Positions 51,757-59,392 of a stretch of 61,674 nucleotides of DNA are shown here, in pieces. Position 1 is the stretch's first letter. Every line of letters begins with the position of its first letter. Origin of the DNA: Candidatus Latescibacterota bacterium (lineage in GTDB: Bacteria; Latescibacterota; UBA2968; UBA8231); NCBI GenBank assembly GCA_016187725.1, contig JACPJE010000198.1:1-61674 (forward strand), in the 5' to 3' direction. A program made the translations under genes and the position numbers. A model generated the notes under the pieces. The model searched no databases, had not been told where the DNA came from, and was given only the letters and a program-made list of their open reading frames with translations.

Positions 51757-51820
51757 GGGGGGCTGTTTTTACTTTGTCGCGCGTTTATGCTTAATTTTTA
51801 ATGGAAAAGGAGATTGGCAG

Positions 51821-52696
51821 ATGTCCTCGCCCGCGCTGCACCCGGAGGCTTACAAGGCCATAGTGGAATTGGCTCTCCAGGAGGATCTGGGCGCCGAAGG
51901 CATTGATCTGACCTCTGCCTGGGTGGTCCCTGCCCAGGTCCAGGCCAGCGCCGCGGTCATCGCCCGGCGCGCCGGAGTGGTCGCCGGCCTGAAGGTGGCC
52001 GGTGCCGTCTTCAACCGGCTGTCCCCCCAGATCACCTGCACCCAGAAAATCGAGGAGGGCAGCGCCCTGAGCCCCGGCCAGGTGCTGCTCGAACTGGCCG
52101 GGCCAGCCAGGGCCATCCTCACCGGAGAGCGCACTGCCCTCAACTTTCTGCAGCGCCTCTCCGGGGTGGCCACCCTGACCCGGTCCTTTGTGGAGGCCGT
52201 GGCCGGCACCCCGGCCCGCATCACCGACACCCGCAAGACCACCCCCGGGCTGCGCGCGCTGGAGAAGTACGCCGTGCGCCTGGGCGGCGGGGTCAATCAC
52301 CGCTTCGGCCTGTACGACGCGGTGCTCGTCAAGGAGAACCACGCCACTGCCGCCGGCGGGGTGGGTCAGGCCCTGCGCCTGGCCCGCCAGGGGGCCAGGG
52401 ACCAGGGCCGGCGGGTGCGCCTGATGGCCGAAGCCCGCGACCTGGACGAGGTGCGCAGCGCCGCCGCCGGGGACCCGGACCGCATCCTGCTGGACAACAT
52501 GGATCTCGACGAATTGCGCCACGCCGTGCACTTCCTCCGCCGCGAGGCGCCGCAGGTAGAGATCGAAGCCACCGGAGACGTCACCCTGGACAACGTGCGC
52601 CAGGTCGCGGAGACCGGGGTGGATTTCATCTCCATCGGCGCGCTGACCCACTCGGCCCCGGCCCTAAACCTCAGCCTGCTCTTCGCCGGCGCCTGA
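51821..52696 (+). CDS. nadC: Nicotinate-nucleotide diphosphorylase (quinolinate phosphoribosyltransferase)
   Basis: 291 aa from ATG 51821, eight bases after AAGGAG; the open frame begins earlier but has no signal. Converts quinolinate and PRPP into nicotinate mononucleotide for NAD synthesis. Motifs: LQEDLGAEGIDLTS, GERTALNFLQRLSG, TDTRKTTPGLRALEKYAV, GGGVNHRFGLYDAVLVKENH and EATGDVTLDNV. Its last 33 bases overlap the end of the opposite L7Ae-like gene. nadA and nadB are not in the window. Confidence 0.95.
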   Translation: MSSPALHPEAYKAIVELALQEDLGAEGIDLTSAWVVPAQVQASAAVIARRAGVVAGLKVAGAVFNRLSPQITCTQKIEEGSALSPGQVLLELAGPARAILTGERTALNFLQRLSGVATLTRSFVEAVAGTPARITDTRKTTPGLRALEKYAVRLGGGVNHRFGLYDAVLVKENHATAAGGVGQALRLARQGARDQGRRVRLMAEARDLDEVRSAAAGDPDRILLDNMDLDELRHAVHFLRREAPQVEIEATGDVTLDNVRQVAETGVDFISIGALTHSAPALNLSLLFAGA

Positions 52697-53026
52697 AGCC
52701 TGCAGCCGGCGTTCCAGTCCCTGGGCCAGGGAGCCGGCCTTGACGCCGATGACCAGCGCGTCCTCCCGCCCTATGGGCCCGGCCAGTTCCGCCCAGGTTT
52801 CCACCCGGTAGACCCTGGCCCCTTCCCGGCCCCAGCCGGCCAGTTCGCGCAGGGTGCCCGCCGAGAGCCCCGCCGCCGCAAAGACATAGGCCAGGGGCCG
52901 GCTGCGCCGCAGGGCCGAGAGCCCCACCACCGTGTCCCCGGACTTGCCGCCGATGCCCACCAGGGGGGCGATGGCCCTGGCCTCTTCCCTGCCCAGCAGG
53001 GGCAGTTCAGACAAAGGCCGGCTCAA
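52664..53026 (-). CDS. Small L7Ae/L30e-like protein (tentative)
   Basis: 120 aa. The pattern IGGKSGDTVVGLSALRR followed by VFAAAGLSAGTLREL and then ELAGPIGREDALVIGV resembles the YlxQ/L7Ae RNA-binding fold in order and spacing. That would make it a possible RNA-binding protein, but the match is by eye only. It overlaps the upstream Gfo/Idh gene by 20 bases, so the two are cotranslated, and its 3' end overlaps nadC. Confidence 0.5.
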   Translation of the reverse strand: MSRPLSELPLLGREEARAIAPLVGIGGKSGDTVVGLSALRRSRPLAYVFAAAGLSAGTLRELAGWGREGARVYRVETWAELAGPIGREDALVIGVKAGSLAQGLERRLQASGAGEEQAEV

Positions 53027-54026
53027 CCGGCTGCGAGAGGCGGGCCGCCGAGATATTGGCCGCCTCCAGCACCCCGATCACCCGGGCTGCCGATTCGGGG
53101 GTGATCACCAGCTTTTCCCGGCCGCGCAGGTGCTCGAAGACGTTCTGGTAATAGCCGTCCCAGTCCGACTTGGGGAAGGCCACCTCAGTGCTGGCCTGGC
53201 GGCCCTTCACCAAGCTTTTCACCAGGAACTTGCCGCCGATGTCCTCGATGGACCCCTGTTCCCCCAGGATGCGCCAGCGGGGCCGGCTGCTCATCGACAG
53301 ATTGGAGATGCTCAGGGTAGCCACTGCCCCGCCCTTGAAATGCAGGGTGTACTCGGAGTGGTCTTCGTTGCTGTAGCGCTTCCACTCGGGGTTCTTGACC
53401 TGGTAACCGCTGACCCAGGCGATGGGCTGGGGGACCAGGTTGAGGATCCAGTCGGTGAAGTGGGCGCCCCAGTCGTAGATGGCGCCCCCGGAGATCTTGC
53501 GGTCCGCCCTCCACCAGTTGCCCTGCGGCCCATATCCACTAAACCCCGCCTCGATGCGAAACACCCGGCCTATCCATCCCTCCCTGTGGATCAGGTCGCG
53601 CAAGAGCGCGAAATCCCCGTCCCAGCGGCGGTTGTGAAAGGTGGAGAGCATCACCCGCCGGCGGCGGGCGGCGGCGATCATCGCCTTGACCTCCCTGCTG
53701 CTGATGGCCATGGGCTTCTCGCAGATGGCGCTCACTCCGGCGTTCAGGCACTGCAGGGCCAGCGGCGCATGGGTGTTGTGCGGGGTGATGATGGTGACCA
53801 GATCCAGCCCGGCGTGGCGCAGCATGTCGGCCACCCGGCTGTACACCCTGGCCCCGGGCCAGTCCTTCTGGGCCACCTGGCGGCGGGCCGGGTCCAGCTC
53901 GCAGATGGCCGCCACCACGACGTCTGGATTCTTGATCATCGAGGTCAGGTGCAATTTCCCCATGTTGAAGGCTCCGCCGTACCCGATCACCCCGCAGCGG
54001 ATGACTTTTTCGTCCTTGATCTTCAT
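53007..54026 (-). CDS. Gfo/Idh/MocA family oxidoreductase
   Basis: 339 aa from ATG 54026, nine bases after GAGGAG. The cofactor region GVIGYGGAFNMGK is followed by AICEKPMAISSREVK with the EKP motif, and by WGAHFTDWILN with the usual His. It is distant from the other two copies in the window. The substrate is unknown. It is followed by the L7Ae-like gene and has a promoter with an inverted repeat across its -35 box. Confidence 0.85.
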   Translation of the reverse strand: MKIKDEKVIRCGVIGYGGAFNMGKLHLTSMIKNPDVVVAAICELDPARRQVAQKDWPGARVYSRVADMLRHAGLDLVTIITPHNTHAPLALQCLNAGVSAICEKPMAISSREVKAMIAAARRRRVMLSTFHNRRWDGDFALLRDLIHREGWIGRVFRIEAGFSGYGPQGNWWRADRKISGGAIYDWGAHFTDWILNLVPQPIAWVSGYQVKNPEWKRYSNEDHSEYTLHFKGGAVATLSISNLSMSSRPRWRILGEQGSIEDIGGKFLVKSLVKGRQASTEVAFPKSDWDGYYQNVFEHLRGREKLVITPESAARVIGVLEAANISAARLSQPVEPAFV

Positions 54027-54064
54027 GGCTGGCAACTCCTCAGAGGTTTTGGCGAAACAGCTCA

Positions 54065-54098
54065 AGCCTAAAGCATGGCCGCATTCCTGTCAATGCGG
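54065..54098 (-). promoter_or_regulatory. Promoter with inverted repeat over the -35 box, for the Gfo/Idh gene
   Basis: On the minus strand TTGACA (54093-54088), 17 bases and TAGGCT (54070-54065). The arms CCGCATT (54079-54085) and AATGCGG (54092-54098) are perfect complements around six bases and overlap the -35 box, as an operator would. Confidence 0.5.
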
Positions 54099-54110
54099 CG
54101 TTCCCCTGTA

Positions 54111-54139
54111 TTGCCCCCGGGCAAAACGCATCGTATATA
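54111..54139 (+). promoter_or_regulatory. Promoter with inverted repeat, for the CPBP protease gene
   Basis: TTGCCC (54111-54116), 17 bases and TATATA (54134-54139). The 14-base palindrome TTGCCCCCGGGCAA (54111-54124) covers the -35 box. Transcription would begin about 24 bases before ATG 54170. Confidence 0.45.
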
Positions 54140-54169
54140 TATGCACCCTCCCAGCCCGGAGCCGGCCCT

Positions 54170-57100
54170 ATGGAAGAGCGCCTGGACAGGAAAGACCGCC
54201 ACCTCCTCCTCGCCTGTCTGGCGGTCACCGCCCTCAGCCTGGCGGTGGGCATCCCTTACTTCTACCGCGCCTTCCCCGAAGCCTCCATCGACTTTGCCAT
54301 CACCCGCGACCAGGCCCGCGACCAGGCGGAGTCCTTTCTGGAAGCGCGCGGACTACCCATTGCCGAGTACCACCACAGCGCCGCCTTTCAGTACGATTCC
54401 CAGGCCAAGACCTTCCTGGAACGCGAGCTGGGACTGGAGGGGGCCACGGCCCTCATCGGCCGGCCGGTGCGGCTGTGGCGCTGGAGCAACCGCTGGACCC
54501 GGGAGTTGCAGAAGGAGGAGTTGCAGGTAGAACTGACCACCACCGGCGGGTTGGTCGGCTTTGCCCATCTGATCGAGGAGGAGCGCCCGGGCGCCCGCCT
54601 CGCCGAAGCCGAAGCCCGCCAGCTGGCCGAGGAGTTCCTGGTCTCGCTGCAGCGCGAGCTGGGCACCCTCGACTTCGTCGAATCGCAGACCATCCAGCGC
54701 CCCCAGCGCACGGACTACTCCTTCACCTGGAAGCTGGCCGGCTTCGAGGTGAAGGATGCCACCTATCGCTTCAGCGTGGGCATCCAGGGCGACCAGGTGG
54801 GTCGTTATGCCGAATCCCTCAAGGTCCCCGAAGCCTGGCAGCGCGACTACCAGCAACTGCGCTCGGGCAACGAGGCCACCGGGCTGGTGGCTACCCTCCT
54901 GCTGATCCTCACCTGGATCGGGCTGCTGTATTGCATGGTGCGCAGCGCCCGGCGCCAGGAGGTGCGCTGGAAAGGGGCGGCGATCTTCGGCCTCATCGCC
55001 TTTGCCCTGACCTTCCTCGCCCAGCTCAACGAATTGCCGGTGAGCATCCACGACGCGTACCAGACCACCCAAACATTTGGAAGCTTTCTGACCCGCGCCC
55101 TGCTCATGGCCCTGCTGGGGGGCCTGGGAGCCGGCCTCTTCATCGCCTTCATCGTCGCCGGGGCCGAGCCGGTATACCGCCGCGCCTACGGCCACCAGCT
55201 CGACCTGTACCGCCAGTTCCTCCCCCAGGGCCTGCGCACCAAGCGTTTCCTGCTGGGCAGCGCCCTGGGCCTGGCGCTGACCGCCTTCTTCTTCGCCTAC
55301 CAGACCCTCTTCTACCTGACCGCCGAACGCTTCGGCGCCTGGAGCCCGGCCGACATCCCTTACAGCGAGATGGTCAACACCTACTTCCCCTGGGTCACGG
55401 TGCTGCTCATCGGCTTCCTGCCCGCGGTGATGGAGGAGTTCACCTCCAGGGCCTTCTCCATCCCCTTCCTGGAGGGACTGCTCAAGTCGCGCTGGGCCGC
55501 GGTGGTGCTTTCGGCCTTCATCTGGGGCTTTGCCCATGCCGGCTATCCCCAGCAGCCCTTCTATATACGCGGCCTGGAGGTGGGCATCGGCGGCCTGATC
55601 ATCGGCGCGGTGATGCTGCGCTGGGGCCTGCTGCCGGCCCTGGCCTGGCACTACACCGTGGACGCCCTGTACACCGCCCTGATCTTGTTGAGATCCAGCA
55701 ATCCCTACTTTGTCCTCACTGCCGGCCTCTCCGCCGGCATCCTGCTGGTGCCCCTGCTGATCGCCGCCCTGCTCTACCTCAGACACCGCACCTTCGCCGA
55801 TCCCACCCCGCTGCTCAACCGCCGGGAAACCGCACCCATTCTCCCGGCCACCCCTCCGGCGCCGGCGCCGGCGCTCGTCGCTGTCCCCCACTCCCCTCTT
55901 TCCGCCCGCCGGTGGGGGGGCTGCGCGGTGGTGCTGGGAGCCGGGACCCTCCTCTTCCTGGTCGAAGCCGAGGAGCCGCTGGCCTTCCTGGATTTTGCCG
56001 TGGACCGCCAGGAGGCCGCCCGTCTGGCCCGGGTTTATCTACAAGCACAGGGGGTGGAAGTGGACCAGTACCAGCAAGTGGTCTTCGAGCGCCTCCAACT
56101 GGATGCCGAGAGCGTGAAGTACCTGCTGGAAGAGGAAGGGTTGGTGGGGGTGGACCGCCTCTACCGCCGGGACCTGCAAATGGTTTTGTGGGAGGGCCGC
56201 TTCTTCAAGGCACTGCAGAAAGAGGAATACCAGGTGGCCCTCAGACCAGATGGAGCGCTGCGCAGCATCCAGCACCAGATCGCCGAGGAGGCGCCTGGCG
56301 CTGACCTGAGCGAGGACCAGGCCCGAACCCTGGCCGAAGCCCAGCTGCGGGCCTACGGCCTGGACCCGGAGGCCCTGGAATTGAAGGAAGCCTCCTCGGA
56401 GAAACTGGCCGCCCGCCGCGACCACCGCCTGGTCTGGGAGGCGCTTCCCGGAGACGAGCGCAACGCGGGCGAAGCCCGCTTCCGCTGCGAGGTCAAGATC
56501 GCCGGGGACCAGCCCGCCTCCCTGGAGCGCTACCTGAAGCTGCCCGAATCCTGGCTGCGGGACCGGCGAGAGAGCACCACCCTGCGCTCGGTCCTCCAAG
56601 GCGCCCTGGTGCTGGTCATCGCCGCAGTCGCCCTTCACCTGCTGTGGCTGGTGATCCGCCAGATCCGGAAAGGTCTGGAATGGCCTCCAGTGCTATGGGC
56701 CGGAGGCCTGGGCAGCGCCCTTTTCCTGCTGGGCCAGCTCAACGCCCTGCCCACCTTTTACGCGAGGTACGACACCTCGCTGACCCCCACGGTCTTCACC
56801 CTCACCCAGGGGGTAGTCTGGGTCCTAGGCGCCCTGTTCATCGGGCTGCTGGTGGTCGGGGCCCTGGCCCTGGCCTTTACCCTCTACCCCCACAGCCTGG
56901 AGTACCTGCGCCCCTCCCGCTGGCGCGGCCAATTCGGCACCGGGGTGCTGCTGGCCGGCCTGGCCGTGGTGGCCGGCCTGGAAATAGACCGCCTGGTAGT
57001 ACTGGTGAGCGCCCGCTTCGCCCCCCACCTGCTGGCGCCCCAGTTCGACCTGCCCCCCGGCCTGGATAGTTATCTGCCCTGGCTGGAGGTGCTGGTGGGT

Positions 57101-57520
57101 AGTCTGGGCCAGGCCCTGCTCCTGCCCCTGGGCCTGGGCCTGGCAGGATACTATGCGCAGGGGGTACTGAAAAAACCGCACTTCGCGGTGCTGGCAGTTG
57201 TCGCGCTCGCCGCGCTCGCCGCCGGGGTCCAGGCCGTGGATGCAGGGGAATTCTGGCTTTCTCTGGCGCTGATATCGATAAGATCGGCAGGCTGGGCAGC
57301 CCTGATGGCGCTGGTCCTGCGCGACTACCTTCCGGCCTATATCTTGACAGGTTTCTTATCTTCTATCATCCCTGCCGCCCTCTCGCTGCTGCGCCAGTCA
57401 GCCTTCTTCTACCAGCTCAACGGCGCCCTGCTCCTGCCCATAGCCGCGCTGCTGGTGCTGGGCCTGTGGAGGTCACAGCGCCCACGTCCTTCCCCGGACA
57501 GCGGATACGGAAACCACTGA
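54170..57520 (+). CDS. Internally duplicated CPBP (CAAX/Abi) membrane metalloprotease with PepSY-like domains
   Basis: 1116 aa in two homologous halves. Each half has a membrane segment, a soluble PepSY-like region (about 40-220; about 605-795, sharing ALQKEEYQV/ELQKEELQV) and a multi-helix block. The first half (about 240-560) keeps the intramembrane protease motif: Glu422, Glu423 and Arg427 in MEEFTSR, His456 in FAHAG and His494 in WHYTVDA. In the second half (about 805-1100) these positions read LLPLG, LAAG and ILTGF, so it cannot be catalytic. Such proteases process prenylated or bacteriocin-like peptides in other bacteria. ATG 54170 follows GGAG. The next start overlaps its stop as TGATG. 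Confidence 0.82.
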   Translation: MEERLDRKDRHLLLACLAVTALSLAVGIPYFYRAFPEASIDFAITRDQARDQAESFLEARGLPIAEYHHSAAFQYDSQAKTFLERELGLEGATALIGRPVRLWRWSNRWTRELQKEELQVELTTTGGLVGFAHLIEEERPGARLAEAEARQLAEEFLVSLQRELGTLDFVESQTIQRPQRTDYSFTWKLAGFEVKDATYRFSVGIQGDQVGRYAESLKVPEAWQRDYQQLRSGNEATGLVATLLLILTWIGLLYCMVRSARRQEVRWKGAAIFGLIAFALTFLAQLNELPVSIHDAYQTTQTFGSFLTRALLMALLGGLGAGLFIAFIVAGAEPVYRRAYGHQLDLYRQFLPQGLRTKRFLLGSALGLALTAFFFAYQTLFYLTAERFGAWSPADIPYSEMVNTYFPWVTVLLIGFLPAVMEEFTSRAFSIPFLEGLLKSRWAAVVLSAFIWGFAHAGYPQQPFYIRGLEVGIGGLIIGAVMLRWGLLPALAWHYTVDALYTALILLRSSNPYFVLTAGLSAGILLVPLLIAALLYLRHRTFADPTPLLNRRETAPILPATPPAPAPALVAVPHSPLSARRWGGCAVVLGAGTLLFLVEAEEPLAFLDFAVDRQEAARLARVYLQAQGVEVDQYQQVVFERLQLDAESVKYLLEEEGLVGVDRLYRRDLQMVLWEGRFFKALQKEEYQVALRPDGALRSIQHQIAEEAPGADLSEDQARTLAEAQLRAYGLDPEALELKEASSEKLAARRDHRLVWEALPGDERNAGEARFRCEVKIAGDQPASLERYLKLPESWLRDRRESTTLRSVLQGALVLVIAAVALHLLWLVIRQIRKGLEWPPVLWAGGLGSALFLLGQLNALPTFYARYDTSLTPTVFTLTQGVVWVLGALFIGLLVVGALALAFTLYPHSLEYLRPSRWRGQFGTGVLLAGLAVVAGLEIDRLVVLVSARFAPHLLAPQFDLPPGLDSYLPWLEVLVGSLGQALLLPLGLGLAGYYAQGVLKKPHFAVLAVVALAALAAGVQAVDAGEFWLSLALISIRSAGWAALMALVLRDYLPAYILTGFLSSIIPAALSLLRQSAFFYQLNGALLLPIAALLVLGLWRSQRPRPSPDSGYGNH

Positions 57521-58698
57521 TGGGCTTTGTCTTTACCGTTGCCCTTTTCTTTGCGCTCTTCTACGGACTGGCCCTGGGCCTGCTCTGGGGCCTGAACCGG
57601 CGCTGGTGGAAGCTGGGCTGGGTGCGCCTCCTGGCCGGCTGGACTCCGGTCCTGGCCCTGGTCTGCGGGGTTATCTGGCGCTCTGGAGCAAACTACGAGA
57701 TCAACTGGCTGGTCTTCGCCGGTCTGGGGGTGTTGTCGGTGCTTTTCCTCTGCCTGATCGGCCTGGACTTGGCCCTGCTGGTCACCGGCCTGATCCACAG
57801 CCTGGAAAGACTCCACGATGCCTGGCGCTATACGGGTCCGGCGGCTCCCTCTCCTGAGCGGCGCCGCTTTCTGCGCACTGCCCTGGCCGCCGTGCCGGCC
57901 CTGAGCACCGCCACCGCCGCCCAGGGCATCCTGTCCTCGGCGACCCCGGCCCGCATCCCCCAGATCCCCCTCCATTTTCCCGATCTGCCCCCGGGATTGC
58001 AGGGGCTGAAGATCCTCCAACTCAGCGACATCCACATCGGGCCCTATATTCGGCTGACCCACCTGGAGGAATTGCTGGACCGGGCCGCCGGCCACCATCC
58101 AGACCTGGTGCTGGTCACCGGCGATCTGTGCGACGACGTGCCGATCTACCGGGACACCCTGCGCCTCATCGAGGGCCTGCAGCCGCCCCTGGGCATCTTT
58201 GCCAGCCTGGGCAACCACGAGCACTTTCGCGGTCTGCGGCAGATCAAACAGCACTTCGCCCGCAGCACCATTCCCCTGCTGGTGGACGAAGGGCTAATCC
58301 TGCAAAAAGGCGGTACCCCCTTCTTCCTCGGGGGCGCCGATGATCCGCGCATGTTGGGCAGTCCAGAATCCTACGGTGCCCTGCGGGGCTTTGTGGAGCG
58401 GGCCCTGCAGGATGCGCCTGCCGGCGTATTCCGCATCCTGATGAGCCATCGCTCGCAGGCCCTCGACTTCGCTGCGCCCCTGGGCGTTGAGCTGGTGCTT
58501 GCGGGCCACACCCACGGCTTCCAGCTAGGCCATCAGGGCCGCAGCCTCTTCGAGTCCTGGATGCCCGAGCGCTACCCCTGGGGGCTCTACCGCAAGGAAG
58601 CCACCCAGCTCTACACCACCGCCGGGGTGGGCCACTGGTTCCCCTTCCGCCTGGGCTGCCCTCCCGAAGCGCCGCTGTTCACGCTGGAGCAAGCATAA
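57520..58698 (+). CDS. Membrane-anchored metallophosphoesterase
   Basis: 392 aa from ATG 57520, which overlaps the stop of the protease gene; a GTG at 57466 is less likely. Three or four membrane segments (about 1-120) precede the calcineurin-like domain: LSDIHIG, GDLCDD, GNHEH, MSHR and GHTHG with all metal ligands. It resembles YkuE/YaeI-type UDP-diacylglucosamine or phospholipid hydrolases, so a lipid-like substrate is likely. A region like a Tat motif (ERRRFLRTALAAV) occurs at about residue 107-119, which would place the domain outside the cytoplasm. Confidence 0.85.
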   Translation: MGFVFTVALFFALFYGLALGLLWGLNRRWWKLGWVRLLAGWTPVLALVCGVIWRSGANYEINWLVFAGLGVLSVLFLCLIGLDLALLVTGLIHSLERLHDAWRYTGPAAPSPERRRFLRTALAAVPALSTATAAQGILSSATPARIPQIPLHFPDLPPGLQGLKILQLSDIHIGPYIRLTHLEELLDRAAGHHPDLVLVTGDLCDDVPIYRDTLRLIEGLQPPLGIFASLGNHEHFRGLRQIKQHFARSTIPLLVDEGLILQKGGTPFFLGGADDPRMLGSPESYGALRGFVERALQDAPAGVFRILMSHRSQALDFAAPLGVELVLAGHTHGFQLGHQGRSLFESWMPERYPWGLYRKEATQLYTTAGVGHWFPFRLGCPPEAPLFTLEQA

Positions 58699-58725
58699 AA
58701 AAACCGCGAGTCATCGACCCTCGGT
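58697..58725 (-). terminator. Rho-independent terminator for the proS-cupin transcript
   Basis: On the minus strand ACCGAG pairs with CTCGCGGT (one bulged base) around nine bases, and TTTTTTT follows (58703-58697). It lies 26 bases after the cupin stop and overlaps the end of the opposite metallophosphoesterase gene. Confidence 0.65.
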
Positions 58726-58751
58726 CTGTCAGTACACTGCGTCTGCCTCCG

Positions 58752-59381
58752 CTACACCCGCTCCAACCTCGGCAGCGCCTGGCCGTGGGTGTGATCCCAC
58801 AGATGGCCGCGCCGCTTCTGTCCCTCCATGGTGGTCTCGAAGTAGACCGCCCGGATCGGGGCGTCCACCCGCGGCAGATCGTGGTGGTGCCCCATGCCCG
58901 TGGCCACGCAGTCCCCGGGACCCACCAGATAGGGTTTGCCCTCCGAGTAGGCCAGACCGCTGCCCTCGAAGAGGATCCAGTACTCGTCGCAGTCGTGGTA
59001 GTGGCAGTCGAAGTTGGTGAACTTCGGGTACTCCACCTGATCGCCCTGATCCTGGGGGTTTTCATGGGGGCCAACAGCGAAAATCCCCGCCCCTCCCAGC
59101 TCATCCCCCCAGTCCCCGCACATGCGGATCAGCACGGTCCCCTCCTCCACCTGTTTCACCTCGAAGCACCCCTCGACCAGGTCCAGTTGCGTTTTCTCCC
59201 CGGCGACCACCTCCCGGCCGCCCAGCGCGACGCAGCACTTGCCCCGGCCGACGATCAGCTTTTCCTTCTTGCCGCTGCGCTCATAACAATGCTCCTGGCC
59301 CGGCTGCAACTCGACGATGTCGAAGTACTGCATCTGGCACCAGGCCGGGGCCTGGCCTTTGCCGCTGGTAAAAACCGGCAT
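58752..59381 (-). CDS. Bicupin-like protein
   Basis: 209 aa from ATG 59381, seven bases after GAGG. The C-terminal half (about 120-195) has a clear cupin: CHYHDCDEYWILFEGSG with the H-x-H-x4-E metal ligands, then GDCVATGMGHHHDL with the last His. The N-terminal half (about 25-95) shows a second, weaker cupin pattern without clear ligands. Cupins include isomerases, dioxygenases and sugar-binding regulators, so no reaction is assigned. It is 11 bases downstream of proS. Confidence 0.8.
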   Translation of the reverse strand: MPVFTSGKGQAPAWCQMQYFDIVELQPGQEHCYERSGKKEKLIVGRGKCCVALGGREVVAGEKTQLDLVEGCFEVKQVEEGTVLIRMCGDWGDELGGAGIFAVGPHENPQDQGDQVEYPKFTNFDCHYHDCDEYWILFEGSGLAYSEGKPYLVGPGDCVATGMGHHHDLPRVDAPIRAVYFETTMEGQKRRGHLWDHTHGQALPRLERV

Positions 59382-59392
59382 ACTTCCACCTC

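Noticed and set aside
55856..55875. GCCGGC-rich tandem repeat.
   Set aside because: It encodes an Ala-Pro linker between the two halves of the CPBP protein and keeps frame.
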